A DNA stretch of 25,341 bases, taken from NCBI GenBank assembly GCA_020252865.1, contig JADCCH010000324.1:1-25341 (forward strand), in the 5' to 3' direction. Shown piece after piece: positions 7,025-14,225 of the stretch. Positions within the stretch are counted from its first letter, which is position 1; each line of letters begins with the position of its first letter. A program made the translations under genes and the position numbers. Under the pieces are notes generated by a model that worked only from the letters and a program-made list of their open reading frames with translations, did no database searches and was not told where the DNA came from. The DNA comes from Methylobacterium sp. GTDB taxonomy: Bacteria; Pseudomonadota; Alphaproteobacteria; Rhizobiales; Beijerinckiaceae.

Positions 7025-7219
7025 TCCCGCCTCATCTTTAAGCACAGCCGCCCGAGGAACGCCATATTCTCGTGAGCAGAAAGCCTTTTGCACGGTTTCC
7101 TCGCTGTTCGCGAACCGAAATTGGGCCTATAAGTCGAAAGGAGTGATTTGTTCCGCCTTAAAGCGCCTCGTGAGAGCCCTTCGCCGGCTCTTTTTCGCAC
7201 AGGGTCTTGTTGTCGCATC

Positions 7220-8677
7220 ATGTCGGTCTGTTCTGTTCCCCGTTACGCGCGCCTTGGCCTTGGGCCTGCGATTCTCGCTTTCGGATTGATGTCCGCCGCG
7301 GCCCAGGCGCAGAACCCGATGGTCCCGACCCTCGTGGTCGATGCCGATTCCGGCGAGGTGATCGAGGCGAACAGCGCCACGCGACCCTGGCACCCGGCCT
7401 CCACCACCAAGCTGATGACGGCCTATGTGGCCCTGCGCGCGGTGAAGACCGGCGCCATCACGCTCGACACCCCGCTTGTTGTCTCCCCGCTCGCTTCCAG
7501 GCAGCGCCCTTCCAAGATCGGCGTGAAGCCGGGCCAGGAAGTGACGCTCGAGAACGCGCTGAAATTCCTGATGGTGAAATCCGCGAATGACATCGCGGTG
7601 GTCGTCGCGGAGGGCGTGGCCGGCTCTGTCGAGAATTTCTCGGCAATGATGAACCGCGAGGCGCGACGCATCGGCATGCGCGAAAGCAACTGGGTGAACC
7701 CGCATGGCTGGGAGGATGACCGGCAATATTCCAGCGCCCGGGACCTCGCCGTTCTGGCCCGCGCGCTGCTGACGGAATTCCCCGAACACAACGATCTCTG
7801 GGGCATCGGCGCGCTGAAACTCGGCAATCGAATCTACAACAACACCAATGGCCTGATGGGCCGTTATTCCGGCGCGATGGGCATGAAGACCGGCTTCATC
7901 TGCGCCTCGGGCTTCAACCTCGTGGGCGCGGCGCAGCGCAATGGCCGCACGCTCATCGCCGTGGTTCTCGGCGCCTCGAATGGCGCGGATCGCACGCTGA
8001 AGGCGGCGCAAATGCTCGATGCCGGCTTCAATTCCGGTCGCGGCTGGGGCGCGACCAACGGGCGCACGCTCGAAACGCTCACCGCCAGCTTCGAAACAAC
8101 CGCTCCCAACCGCCGGCAGGAGATCTGCCGAAGGGGTGCTGCCCCTGCGAGCGAAGCCGAGGATACCGGTGCTGCCATCGTGCAGGCCCATGTCGATAAC
8201 CCCAGCGCGCTGGTGATGACGCAGCGCGCGCCCTCCGAGTCCATGGCCGTTGGTTCGCGCTCGGGCAACTCGATCCAGCTCGGGCCGCGCGCGGCCTTCG
8301 AGCCGATCCCGGTCTATCTCGGCCGCGCGCCCGGCAGCACCGCCGTGGCGCGCCGGCCGGGTGTTCCGGCGGGGCGGCCGCAGGTAACCGCCTTCGCACC
8401 GCAACAACCGCGCGCCTCGGGCGCGCCACTCCAGCTTCCCGGGGCGATCACCGCGCAGGCGGCGATCTCGCCGGCCAAAACTCGCCCGGCGGTCGTGGCT
8501 CCCACGGCGGAAAGGAAGAAGCTCGCGCCACGGCCCAAGGCCAAATCCAAAGCCAAATCCAAGGCCAATCCCAAGGCCAAGGCCGATGCCAAGGCTGACG
8601 CCAGGAGGCAGCCACCGAAGGCCACGGCACAGGCTCCAGCCCGGCAGCGCCCGGCCAATGTCGGCCGCCAGCCGTGA
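7220..8677 (+). CDS. D-alanyl-D-alanine carboxypeptidase (peptidase S11, DacA/DacF type) with Lys/Ala/Pro tail
   Basis: This periplasmic low-molecular-weight penicillin-binding protein trims the terminal D-Ala from peptidoglycan stem peptides. From the ATG at 7220 it has 485 residues: signal peptide 1-31 (ending AQAQ), the SxxK motif STTK at 61-64, SAN at 121-123 and KTG at 223-225, so all active-site motifs are intact. After about residue 300 it has a long low-complexity tail, finishing with a strongly basic KAKSKAKSKANPKAKADAKA stretch that may bind anionic wall polymers (inference). A TTG at 7148 in the same frame has AAAGGAG 4 nt before it and would add 24 residues. I prefer 7220 because it gives a normal signal peptide. 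Its stop overlaps the start of the next transporter gene by 4 nt. Confidence 0.93.
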   Translation: MSVCSVPRYARLGLGPAILAFGLMSAAAQAQNPMVPTLVVDADSGEVIEANSATRPWHPASTTKLMTAYVALRAVKTGAITLDTPLVVSPLASRQRPSKIGVKPGQEVTLENALKFLMVKSANDIAVVVAEGVAGSVENFSAMMNREARRIGMRESNWVNPHGWEDDRQYSSARDLAVLARALLTEFPEHNDLWGIGALKLGNRIYNNTNGLMGRYSGAMGMKTGFICASGFNLVGAAQRNGRTLIAVVLGASNGADRTLKAAQMLDAGFNSGRGWGATNGRTLETLTASFETTAPNRRQEICRRGAAPASEAEDTGAAIVQAHVDNPSALVMTQRAPSESMAVGSRSGNSIQLGPRAAFEPIPVYLGRAPGSTAVARRPGVPAGRPQVTAFAPQQPRASGAPLQLPGAITAQAAISPAKTRPAVVAPTAERKKLAPRPKAKSKAKSKANPKAKADAKADARRQPPKATAQAPARQRPANVGRQP

Positions 8678-9573
8678 CTGAATCGACCGTTTTCAAGGGT
8701 TCCGGACGCGCGCTCCGCATCGGCACCGGCCTCGCGCTCATCAGTGCAGCGCTCTATGGCGCGAATGTTCCAGCCGCGCGCGTGGCCTCGCAAGCGGGCA
8801 TGCCGGGTGCGGATCTCGTCGCCTGGCGGGCGGTGTGGTTCCTGCCGCTTCTCGCGATCATCGCCTTTTTCGCCCGTGAGCGCCTGCGACTCCTGCCCGG
8901 CGCAGTCGGCCCCACCCTGCGCCTCTCGATCAGCGCGAGCCTGACGGCGATCTTCTATCTCTCCTCGGTCGATCACCTGCCGGTGCCCATGGCCGTGGTG
9001 CTGTTCTACATGTTCCCGCTCTTCGTGATCCTGCTCGCCTCCCGCATTGAGGGCCGGCGCATCTCGCGGGTGCAGATGGGCGTGTTCGTCGTGGCCTTCG
9101 CAGGCCTCGTGACCGCTGTGGGGCCATCCCTCGCGGGGTTGTCGCTGAAGGGGATGCTGTTCGCGCTGGGTGGGGCCTTTGCCTGTGCCTACCTGTTCAT
9201 CACCGCGAGCCACGTGCCGAATGCGCCCCTCCGGCACGCCTTCTGGACGCAGGTCTTCATGGGGCCTCTCGCCTTCCTGTTCGCTTGGCTGCAGGGCGGG
9301 CTGGCGAACCCGACCGTCGCGCTCGGCATCGCTCCGGTCGCTGTGGCGCTGGCCATGGGTGCCTATGCGTTGGCCTATTGGCTGCAACTGGTGGCCGCGC
9401 AGAGAATCAGCGCCGACCGCGCGGGGCTGCTGTTCCTGTTCGAGCCGGTTATGGCCATCGCCATGGCCGGCCTGTTCCTTGGCGAGGTTCTTGCGCCCGT
9501 GCAGGCCATCGGCGTGGCCTTGATCCTCGTGGCGCTCGCGGCCGAGATCCGCCTCGGCACGAGGCAGCCATGA
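8674..9573 (+). CDS. EamA/DMT superfamily transporter
   Basis: This 299-residue inner-membrane protein shows about ten hydrophobic helices arranged as two EamA repeats (about 15-145 and 160-292), the layout of drug/metabolite exporters. Typical features are ALYGANVPAARVAS at the first helix, VPMAVVLFYMFPLFV at helix 4 and AGLLFLFEPVMAIAMAGLFL at helix 9. The substrate cannot be told from sequence. It starts with GTG that overlaps the TGA of the carboxypeptidase gene (GTGA at 8674-8677), which points to translational coupling. The CobW-like gene follows after 13 nt. Confidence 0.92.
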   Translation: MTESTVFKGSGRALRIGTGLALISAALYGANVPAARVASQAGMPGADLVAWRAVWFLPLLAIIAFFARERLRLLPGAVGPTLRLSISASLTAIFYLSSVDHLPVPMAVVLFYMFPLFVILLASRIEGRRISRVQMGVFVVAFAGLVTAVGPSLAGLSLKGMLFALGGAFACAYLFITASHVPNAPLRHAFWTQVFMGPLAFLFAWLQGGLANPTVALGIAPVAVALAMGAYALAYWLQLVAAQRISADRAGLLFLFEPVMAIAMAGLFLGEVLAPVQAIGVALILVALAAEIRLGTRQP

Positions 9574-9586
9574 GGACGAAAAACCC

Positions 9587-10630
9587 GTGAGCGCGCGCGA
9601 TCCTCTGGAGCCCATCCCTCTCACCATCCTCACGGGCTTCCTTGGTGCCGGCAAGACCACGCACCTCAATGTCTGGCTGAAGGACCCGGCCTTCGCCGAT
9701 ACCCTCGTGATCATCAATGAATTCGGCGCTGTCGGTCTGGATCACCTGCTGATCGAGGAAGCGCAGGGCGACATGCTGCTGATGGCAGCGGGCTGCCTCT
9801 GCTGCACCATCCGGGGTGATCTCGTGGCGACCCTGGAGGATCTGCTCCGCCGCCGCGACAATGATCGTATCCGCTTCTTCCGCCGCGCGGTGATCGAGAC
9901 GACCGGCCTCGCCGACCCGCTTCCGATCCTGCAGGCCGTGTTGCAGCACCCCTATCTTTCGAAGCGCTTCCGCATCGCTTCCGTGCTCACGCTCGTTGAC
10001 GCCGTGCATGGCGCGGAGACGCTTCGCGCCCATGCAGAGGCACGGCGGCAGGTGGCGCTTGCCGATGCGCTGATCCTTTCGAAAACGGACATCACCACGC
10101 CGGAAGCGCAGGCGGCGACCATGGCGGCGGCGCAGGCGCTGAACCCCTTCGCACCATGGCTTGAAGCGAAAGCCGCCCTTCGACCCGAGGCGCTTTCCAC
10201 CCTCCGCTTCCGCCCGGAAAGGCTGGAGGATGCCGATCTCGTCGCCTGGCTCGGCGAGAACAGAGGTGTGAGCCATGGAGCGGACCATGTTTCGGGGCAT
10301 GACCCCAACCGGCACGGAGCGGAGATCGAGGCCTTCGCGCTGGTCTCGCCCCAGACGGTCAGCGAGGGGCAGCTCACGGTCTTCCGCGAGGCGATGCGCC
10401 TGATGCTGGGGCCAAAGCTCCTGCGTCTCAAGGGTCTCGTCGCCATGGCAGATGACCCCGAACGGCCCATGCTCATCCATGCCGTGCAATCCGTGGCCGA
10501 TCCGCCCCTGCGCCTCGCGCGCTGGCCCTCGCGTGACCGGCGCACGCGGCTGGTCGTCATCGCGCAGGGCGAGGTGCGCCAGACCATCGAAGGTTTCTGG
10601 AAGGCGCTGACCAATCCCTCAGGCCGCTGA
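9587..10630 (+). CDS. CobW/COG0523 family GTP-binding metallochaperone
   Basis: COG0523 GTPases deliver metal ions (zinc, cobalt, iron or others) to client proteins. This 347-residue protein carries Walker A GFLGAGKTT (about 17-25), the metal-binding GCLCC motif (Cys70, Cys72, Cys73), the switch block AVIETTGLADP, the base-recognition motif in the form SKTD, and a His-rich stretch SHGADHVSGHDPNRHG near 228-243. The C-terminal CobW_C domain occupies roughly 250-340. The start is GTG at 9587 with GAGGA about 10 nt upstream. It follows the EamA transporter closely and its last 12 nt overlap the convergent acyl-CoA synthetase gene. Which metal or client it serves is not shown; there are no cobalamin genes nearby, so a true CobW role is unlikely. 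Confidence 0.92.
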   Translation: MSARDPLEPIPLTILTGFLGAGKTTHLNVWLKDPAFADTLVIINEFGAVGLDHLLIEEAQGDMLLMAAGCLCCTIRGDLVATLEDLLRRRDNDRIRFFRRAVIETTGLADPLPILQAVLQHPYLSKRFRIASVLTLVDAVHGAETLRAHAEARRQVALADALILSKTDITTPEAQAATMAAAQALNPFAPWLEAKAALRPEALSTLRFRPERLEDADLVAWLGENRGVSHGADHVSGHDPNRHGAEIEAFALVSPQTVSEGQLTVFREAMRLMLGPKLLRLKGLVAMADDPERPMLIHAVQSVADPPLRLARWPSRDRRTRLVVIAQGEVRQTIEGFWKALTNPSGR

Positions 10631-12259
10631 GGCAAGCCGGTCGCGCAGGATGCGGCGGATCACCTTGCCCGTTGTCGTCAGCGGCATCTCGTCGATGAAA
10701 TGGATCTCGCGCGGATATTCATGCGCGGAGAGCCGCTTGCGCACATGTGCCCGGATGTCATCGGCCAGCGCCGGGCTCGGTTGTTGCCCCGGCCTCAGCA
10801 CGAGGAAGGCCGTGACGATCTCCGTGCGCAGAGGGTCCGGCTTGCCCACCACGGCCGCGAGCGCCACCGCCGGGTGCTTGATAAGGCAATCCTCGATCTC
10901 CACCGGCCCGATGCGATAGCCCGCCGAGGTGATGACATCGTCATCGCGGCCGAAAAAGCCGACATAGCCATCGGCATCGCAGAAACCGCGATCGCCAGTG
11001 GTCATCCAGTCGCCGATGAACTTTTCCTTCGTTGCTTCCGGCTTGTTCCAGTAGCCGAGGAACATCACCGGATCGGGCCGGCGGATCGCCACCTGTCCCG
11101 GCTCCTCGGGGTCGCAGGGCGAGCCATCCTCGCGGATGACCGCCACCACATGGCCCGGAACGGGCTTGCCGATCATGCCGGGACGCATCACGCCCATGGC
11201 GCGTGAGGCCGAGAGCACAAGATTGCATTCGGTCTGGCCGTAGAACTCGTTGATCGGGAGCTTCAGCACCTCCCGCCCCCAATCGAAAGTCGGCGTGCCA
11301 AGCGATTCCCCGCCCGAAGCGAGCGTTCGGAGAGCGAGGCCAAATCGTTCGAGCGGTTTTTCCACGCTGCGCATCATCCTGAGGCCCGTGGGCGGGATGA
11401 AGGCATTGCGCACGCCCGCGCGTTCCATCATCGCAAAGGCGGCTTCGGGATCGAATTTCTGGAAGGCCCAGGCGACCACCGGCACGCCGAAATAAAGGCC
11501 CGGCAGCAAAACGTTGAGCGATCCGCCGGCCCAGGCCCAGTCGCCCGGCGTCCAGAGCCGGTCACCGGGCTGCGGCAGGAAATCATGGTGCATCTCGACG
11601 CCCGGCAGGTGACCGATCAGCACCCGATGCGCATGAAGCGCCCCCTTCGGATGCCCCGTCGTGCCGGAAGTGTAGATCATCAGGGCGGGGTCGTCGGCAT
11701 GCGTTTCGCGGGTGGGGAAGCCTTCGGGTGCCCCTTCCGTGAAGCGCGCGAGCGAGACCGCGCCATCCGCCTCGCCATCCATGGAAAGAATGGTCTCGAC
11801 CGCCGGCATATCCGAGCGAAGCGCCGCGAGGCGGGCCGCGCCGGCGCGATCCGTCACGATAAGGCGCGCGCCGGCATCTGCCGCCCGGTAGGTGATGGCT
11901 TCGGGCCCGAACAGAACAGCCAGCGGCACGGCGATCGCGCCCAGCTTGTAGATCGCCATATGCGCGATGGGCACGAAGCGCCCCTGCGGCAGGAAGATCG
12001 CGATGCGATCACCCGGGCCGAGCCCGGCCCGCGCGAAGGAAGCGGCCAGATTCTCGGCTTGCCGCCGCAATGCGCCATAGGTGAGCGTCGAAAGGGCGAA
12101 ATCCGGCTCAACCTCGATGATGGCCGCGCGGCCCGGATCACTTTCAGCCCAAGCATCGCAACAGACCCGCGCAATGTTCAGCCGATCCAGCGCCGGCCAG
12201 CGAAACCGCGCGCGGACCCTATCGTAATCGCCCGGCCCGGAAAGCAGTGAATCGCCCAT
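10619..12259 (-). CDS. AMP-forming acyl-CoA synthetase (medium-chain ACSM-like)
   Basis: The enzyme activates a carboxylic acid through an acyl-adenylate to its CoA thioester, in the cytosol. The 546-residue length is normal. The ATP-binding P-loop is IYTSGTTGHPKG (195-206). The A5 motif appears as INEFYGQTECN, the A7 hinge region as WMTTGDRGFCDADGYVGFFG, A8 as GRDDDVITSAGYRIGPVEIE, and the catalytic lysine of A10 as TTGKVIRR (Lys532). The sequence resembles medium-chain or xenobiotic acyl-CoA synthetases more than acetyl-CoA synthetase, so the substrate is left open. GAGGA lies about 5 nt before the ATG. It is a single gene convergent with cobW-like (12-nt overlap) and divergent from the TerC gene. 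Confidence 0.93.
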   Translation of the reverse strand: MGDSLLSGPGDYDRVRARFRWPALDRLNIARVCCDAWAESDPGRAAIIEVEPDFALSTLTYGALRRQAENLAASFARAGLGPGDRIAIFLPQGRFVPIAHMAIYKLGAIAVPLAVLFGPEAITYRAADAGARLIVTDRAGAARLAALRSDMPAVETILSMDGEADGAVSLARFTEGAPEGFPTRETHADDPALMIYTSGTTGHPKGALHAHRVLIGHLPGVEMHHDFLPQPGDRLWTPGDWAWAGGSLNVLLPGLYFGVPVVAWAFQKFDPEAAFAMMERAGVRNAFIPPTGLRMMRSVEKPLERFGLALRTLASGGESLGTPTFDWGREVLKLPINEFYGQTECNLVLSASRAMGVMRPGMIGKPVPGHVVAVIREDGSPCDPEEPGQVAIRRPDPVMFLGYWNKPEATKEKFIGDWMTTGDRGFCDADGYVGFFGRDDDVITSAGYRIGPVEIEDCLIKHPAVALAAVVGKPDPLRTEIVTAFLVLRPGQQPSPALADDIRAHVRKRLSAHEYPREIHFIDEMPLTTTGKVIRRILRDRLASAA

Positions 12260-12365
12260 CCGATCCTCTGGAACAAGAGCTGCCCTGCTTTGGGCAAGAG
12301 CGCGGGCAAAATCAATCAGGCTTCAACTTTGTTTCGCTGGTGCAGCAAATTTTTCGATAAGACAC

Positions 12366-12394
12366 TTGACGTCAGCTCCGGTTGCGCCAATTTG
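12366..12394 (+). promoter_or_regulatory. Possible promoter for the TerC-family gene
   Basis: CTTGACG at 12365-12371 matches the alphaproteobacterial -35 preference. The -10 after 17 bp would be AATTTG, a poor match. It sits 97 nt before the coding start, so the leader would include the hairpin at 12420-12439. The evidence is weak. Confidence 0.28.
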
Positions 12395-12419
12395 TCGCTC
12401 ACGGTGCCGGGCCCCTCTG

Positions 12420-12439
12420 GCGCGGGTAAAGACCCGTGC
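12420..12439 (+). other. Leader hairpin upstream of the TerC-family gene
   Basis: GCGCGGGT (12420-12427), loop AAAG and ACCCGTGC (12432-12439) form an 8-bp stem containing one G-U pair, about 52 nt before the start codon. TerC genes in other bacteria often have a manganese (yybP-ykoY) riboswitch, but its typical GGGGAGUAG core is not visible here. The hairpin is real as sequence; a regulatory role is speculative. Confidence 0.4.
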
Positions 12440-12490
12440 GATGTCGGAACCGAGAACTTTTGTTTCTCCGGGCTCAAACTGGTAATCAAC

Positions 12491-13507
12491 ATGGAACTCT
12501 TGATGAGCGGCTTCCTCGGGAAGCCTGTCTGGATGTGGCTTGGCTTTCTTGCCATCATCATCGCTCTGCTCGCCTTCGATCTTGGCATCTGGCACAAGGA
12601 TGACAAGGAGATGGGCGTGTCCGAAAGCCTCTGGCTGTCGGCCTTCTACATCGCTTTCGCCATGGCCTTCGGTGCCTATATCTGGTGGGCCTACGAAACC
12701 GGCCGCCTGGTGACCGAAGACGGCACGCATGCCGGCATCGCCTATTTCACGGGATTCTTCATCGAGAAAGCGCTGTCCATCGACAACGTCTTCGTCATTT
12801 CGATGATCTTCGGCTTCTTCGCCGTTCCACGGAAGTATCAATATCGCGCGCTGGTCTGGGGCATTCTGGCCGTCATCGTCCTCCGCGGCCTGATGATCGC
12901 GCTCGGTGCGGCCCTCGTTCAGCAATATTCCTGGGTGCTTTATATCTTCGGCGCCTTTCTCATCGCCACTGGCATCAAGATGCTCGTGGTTCCGGAAAGC
13001 GATCCCGATGTATCGAAGAACCCCGTCGTGCGCTTCATGCGCAAGCACATGCGCGTGACCGACAAGCTGCATGACCAGAAGTTCTTCGTGCGCCAGCCCG
13101 ACCCGGCCACCGGCAAGGTCGTGCTGTTCGCCACACCGCTCTTTCTGGCGCTGGTCGTGATCAATGTTGCGGACCTGATCTTCGCGGTCGACTCGGTGCC
13201 GGCGATCTTCGCCATCACCACTGACACCTTCATCGTCTACACCGCGAACATCATGGCGATCCTCGGCCTCCGCGCGCTCTATTTCGCGCTCGCGGCCATG
13301 GTCCATCGCTTCCACTACCTCAAATATGCGCTCGCCATGATCCTGGTCTTCATCGGCCTGAAGATCTTCTGGAACGAGATGGTCGGCAAGCTGAACCCCG
13401 CGATCTCGCTGGGCGTGACGCTGGCACTCATCCTGGGCGGCGTGTTCTACTCGCTGTGGAAGACGCGCAACGACAAGCCAGAACTGCAGACCAGGGCGAT
13501 CGAGTAA
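12491..13507 (+). CDS. TerC/Alx family integral membrane protein
   Basis: TerC/Alx proteins are polytopic inner-membrane proteins linked to manganese export, metal loading of secreted enzymes and tellurite resistance. From the ATG at 12491 the protein has 338 residues and about 8-9 membrane helices. The two conserved acidic signatures are present: FIEKALSIDNVFV (from 90) and NVADLIFAVDSVPAIFA (225-241). Sequence between about 170 and 210 is a polar cytoplasmic loop, typical of the Alx branch. The frame is open upstream to 12290, but those residues show no conservation; ATG 12503 is a further option. The gene is monocistronic, ending at an intrinsic terminator. No ter operon partners are nearby, so metal homeostasis is more likely than tellurite resistance. 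Confidence 0.92.
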   Translation: MELLMSGFLGKPVWMWLGFLAIIIALLAFDLGIWHKDDKEMGVSESLWLSAFYIAFAMAFGAYIWWAYETGRLVTEDGTHAGIAYFTGFFIEKALSIDNVFVISMIFGFFAVPRKYQYRALVWGILAVIVLRGLMIALGAALVQQYSWVLYIFGAFLIATGIKMLVVPESDPDVSKNPVVRFMRKHMRVTDKLHDQKFFVRQPDPATGKVVLFATPLFLALVVINVADLIFAVDSVPAIFAITTDTFIVYTANIMAILGLRALYFALAAMVHRFHYLKYALAMILVFIGLKIFWNEMVGKLNPAISLGVTLALILGGVFYSLWKTRNDKPELQTRAIE

Positions 13508-13536
13508 CGCCGGCCCGCCTCTCCGGCCAGAACAGG

Positions 13537-13570
13537 CGCCGCCCCCTCACCGGGGCGGCGTTTGCTGTTT
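13537..13570 (+). terminator. Intrinsic terminator of the TerC-family gene
   Basis: CGCCGCCCC (13537-13545), a 6-nt loop and GGGGCGGCG (13552-13560) form a perfect 9-bp GC stem, followed at once by TTTGCTGTTT. It starts 30 nt after the stop codon, between the convergent TerC gene and the Lrp-type regulator. Confidence 0.85.
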
Positions 13571-13632
13571 CGGCATTTGTTCCCGCATTTTCTTCACGCG
13601 AACCGGAACCACTTCGCTTGAGAATGATCCGG

Positions 13633-14097
13633 TCAGATCGGCAGATGCGGATCGGCCTTCACCTCTTCCATCACGGCGTAGGAACGCGATTCCTTGACGC
13701 CCGGGAAGGTCAGGATCGTCTGCGTGAGGAGGAGGCGATAGGCCTCCATGTCCTTCACGCGGGTCTTGATGAGGTAATCGAACCCGCCGGCCACCAGATG
13801 GCATTCGAGAATTTCCGGCGAGGAGCGCGCAGCCTGCGCAAAGCGGGCGAAAACATCCGGCGTGGTCTTGTCGAGGGTGACCTCCACATAGACCAGCAAG
13901 GCACGATCCAGCATACCCGGATCGAGATGCGCGTGATAACCCTTGATGTATCCTTCCCGCGTGAGACGCTTCACACGCTCCGTCGTGGCAGTGGGCGAAA
14001 GCCCGACGGTCTCGGCCAGAGCCACGGTGGAGAGGCGCCCGTCGCGCTGAAGGGCGCGGAGAATCTTCAGATCCGCGCGATCGAGTTCTGTTGTCAC
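13633..14097 (-). CDS. putR: Lrp/AsnC family transcriptional regulator, probable proline regulator PutR
   Basis: This protein of about 154 residues has the Lrp plan: N-terminal winged helix-turn-helix (about 5-60; LDRADLKILRALQRDGR, LSPTATTERVKRL) and C-terminal RAM/AsnC ligand and oligomerisation domain (about 65-150; GGFDYLIKTRVKDMEAY). It is divergent from putA, the arrangement in which the alphaproteobacterial Lrp-type PutR activates putA in response to proline (family knowledge), so the assignment is contextual. Two GTG starts are possible. The one at 14103 is only 1 nt from GGAG, whereas 14097 has a 7-nt spacing, so 14097 is preferred. The protein probably also controls its own gene through the shared region. 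Confidence 0.88.
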   Translation of the reverse strand: MTTELDRADLKILRALQRDGRLSTVALAETVGLSPTATTERVKRLTREGYIKGYHAHLDPGMLDRALLVYVEVTLDKTTPDVFARFAQAARSSPEILECHLVAGGFDYLIKTRVKDMEAYRLLLTQTILTFPGVKESRSYAVMEEVKADPHLPI

Positions 14098-14126
14098 TTT
14101 CACTCTCCTGCGATAAGATCACGACA

Positions 14127-14155
14127 TTGAATCACTGTTTGAAGACATATTTCAA
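14127..14155. promoter_or_regulatory. Candidate PutR/Lrp binding region between putR and putA
   Basis: TTGAA at 14127-14131 and 14139-14143 and its inverted form TTCAA at 14151-14155 are spaced exactly 12 bp. The last two form the 17-bp inverted repeat TTGAAGACATATTTCAA with an AT-rich centre. The region is the most AT-rich of its surroundings and lies between the two divergent starts. Lrp-type dimers and octamers commonly bind phased imperfect palindromes of this kind. Confidence 0.5.
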
Positions 14156-14225
14156 TATGGAAACACACTCAACGCTCGTTTACGCTGTGAAACTCGCATA
14201 ACTGAAGAGATTTTCGGGAGACCCC

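Noticed and set aside
12290..12490. N-terminal extension of the TerC-family protein
   Set aside because: The 67 extra residues are polar, unlike any TerC N-terminus, and the first helix begins just after the ATG at 12491.
12300..12490. yybP-ykoY manganese riboswitch before the TerC-family gene
   Set aside because: The GGGGAGUAG-type core and its partner loop are not found; only a simple hairpin is present.
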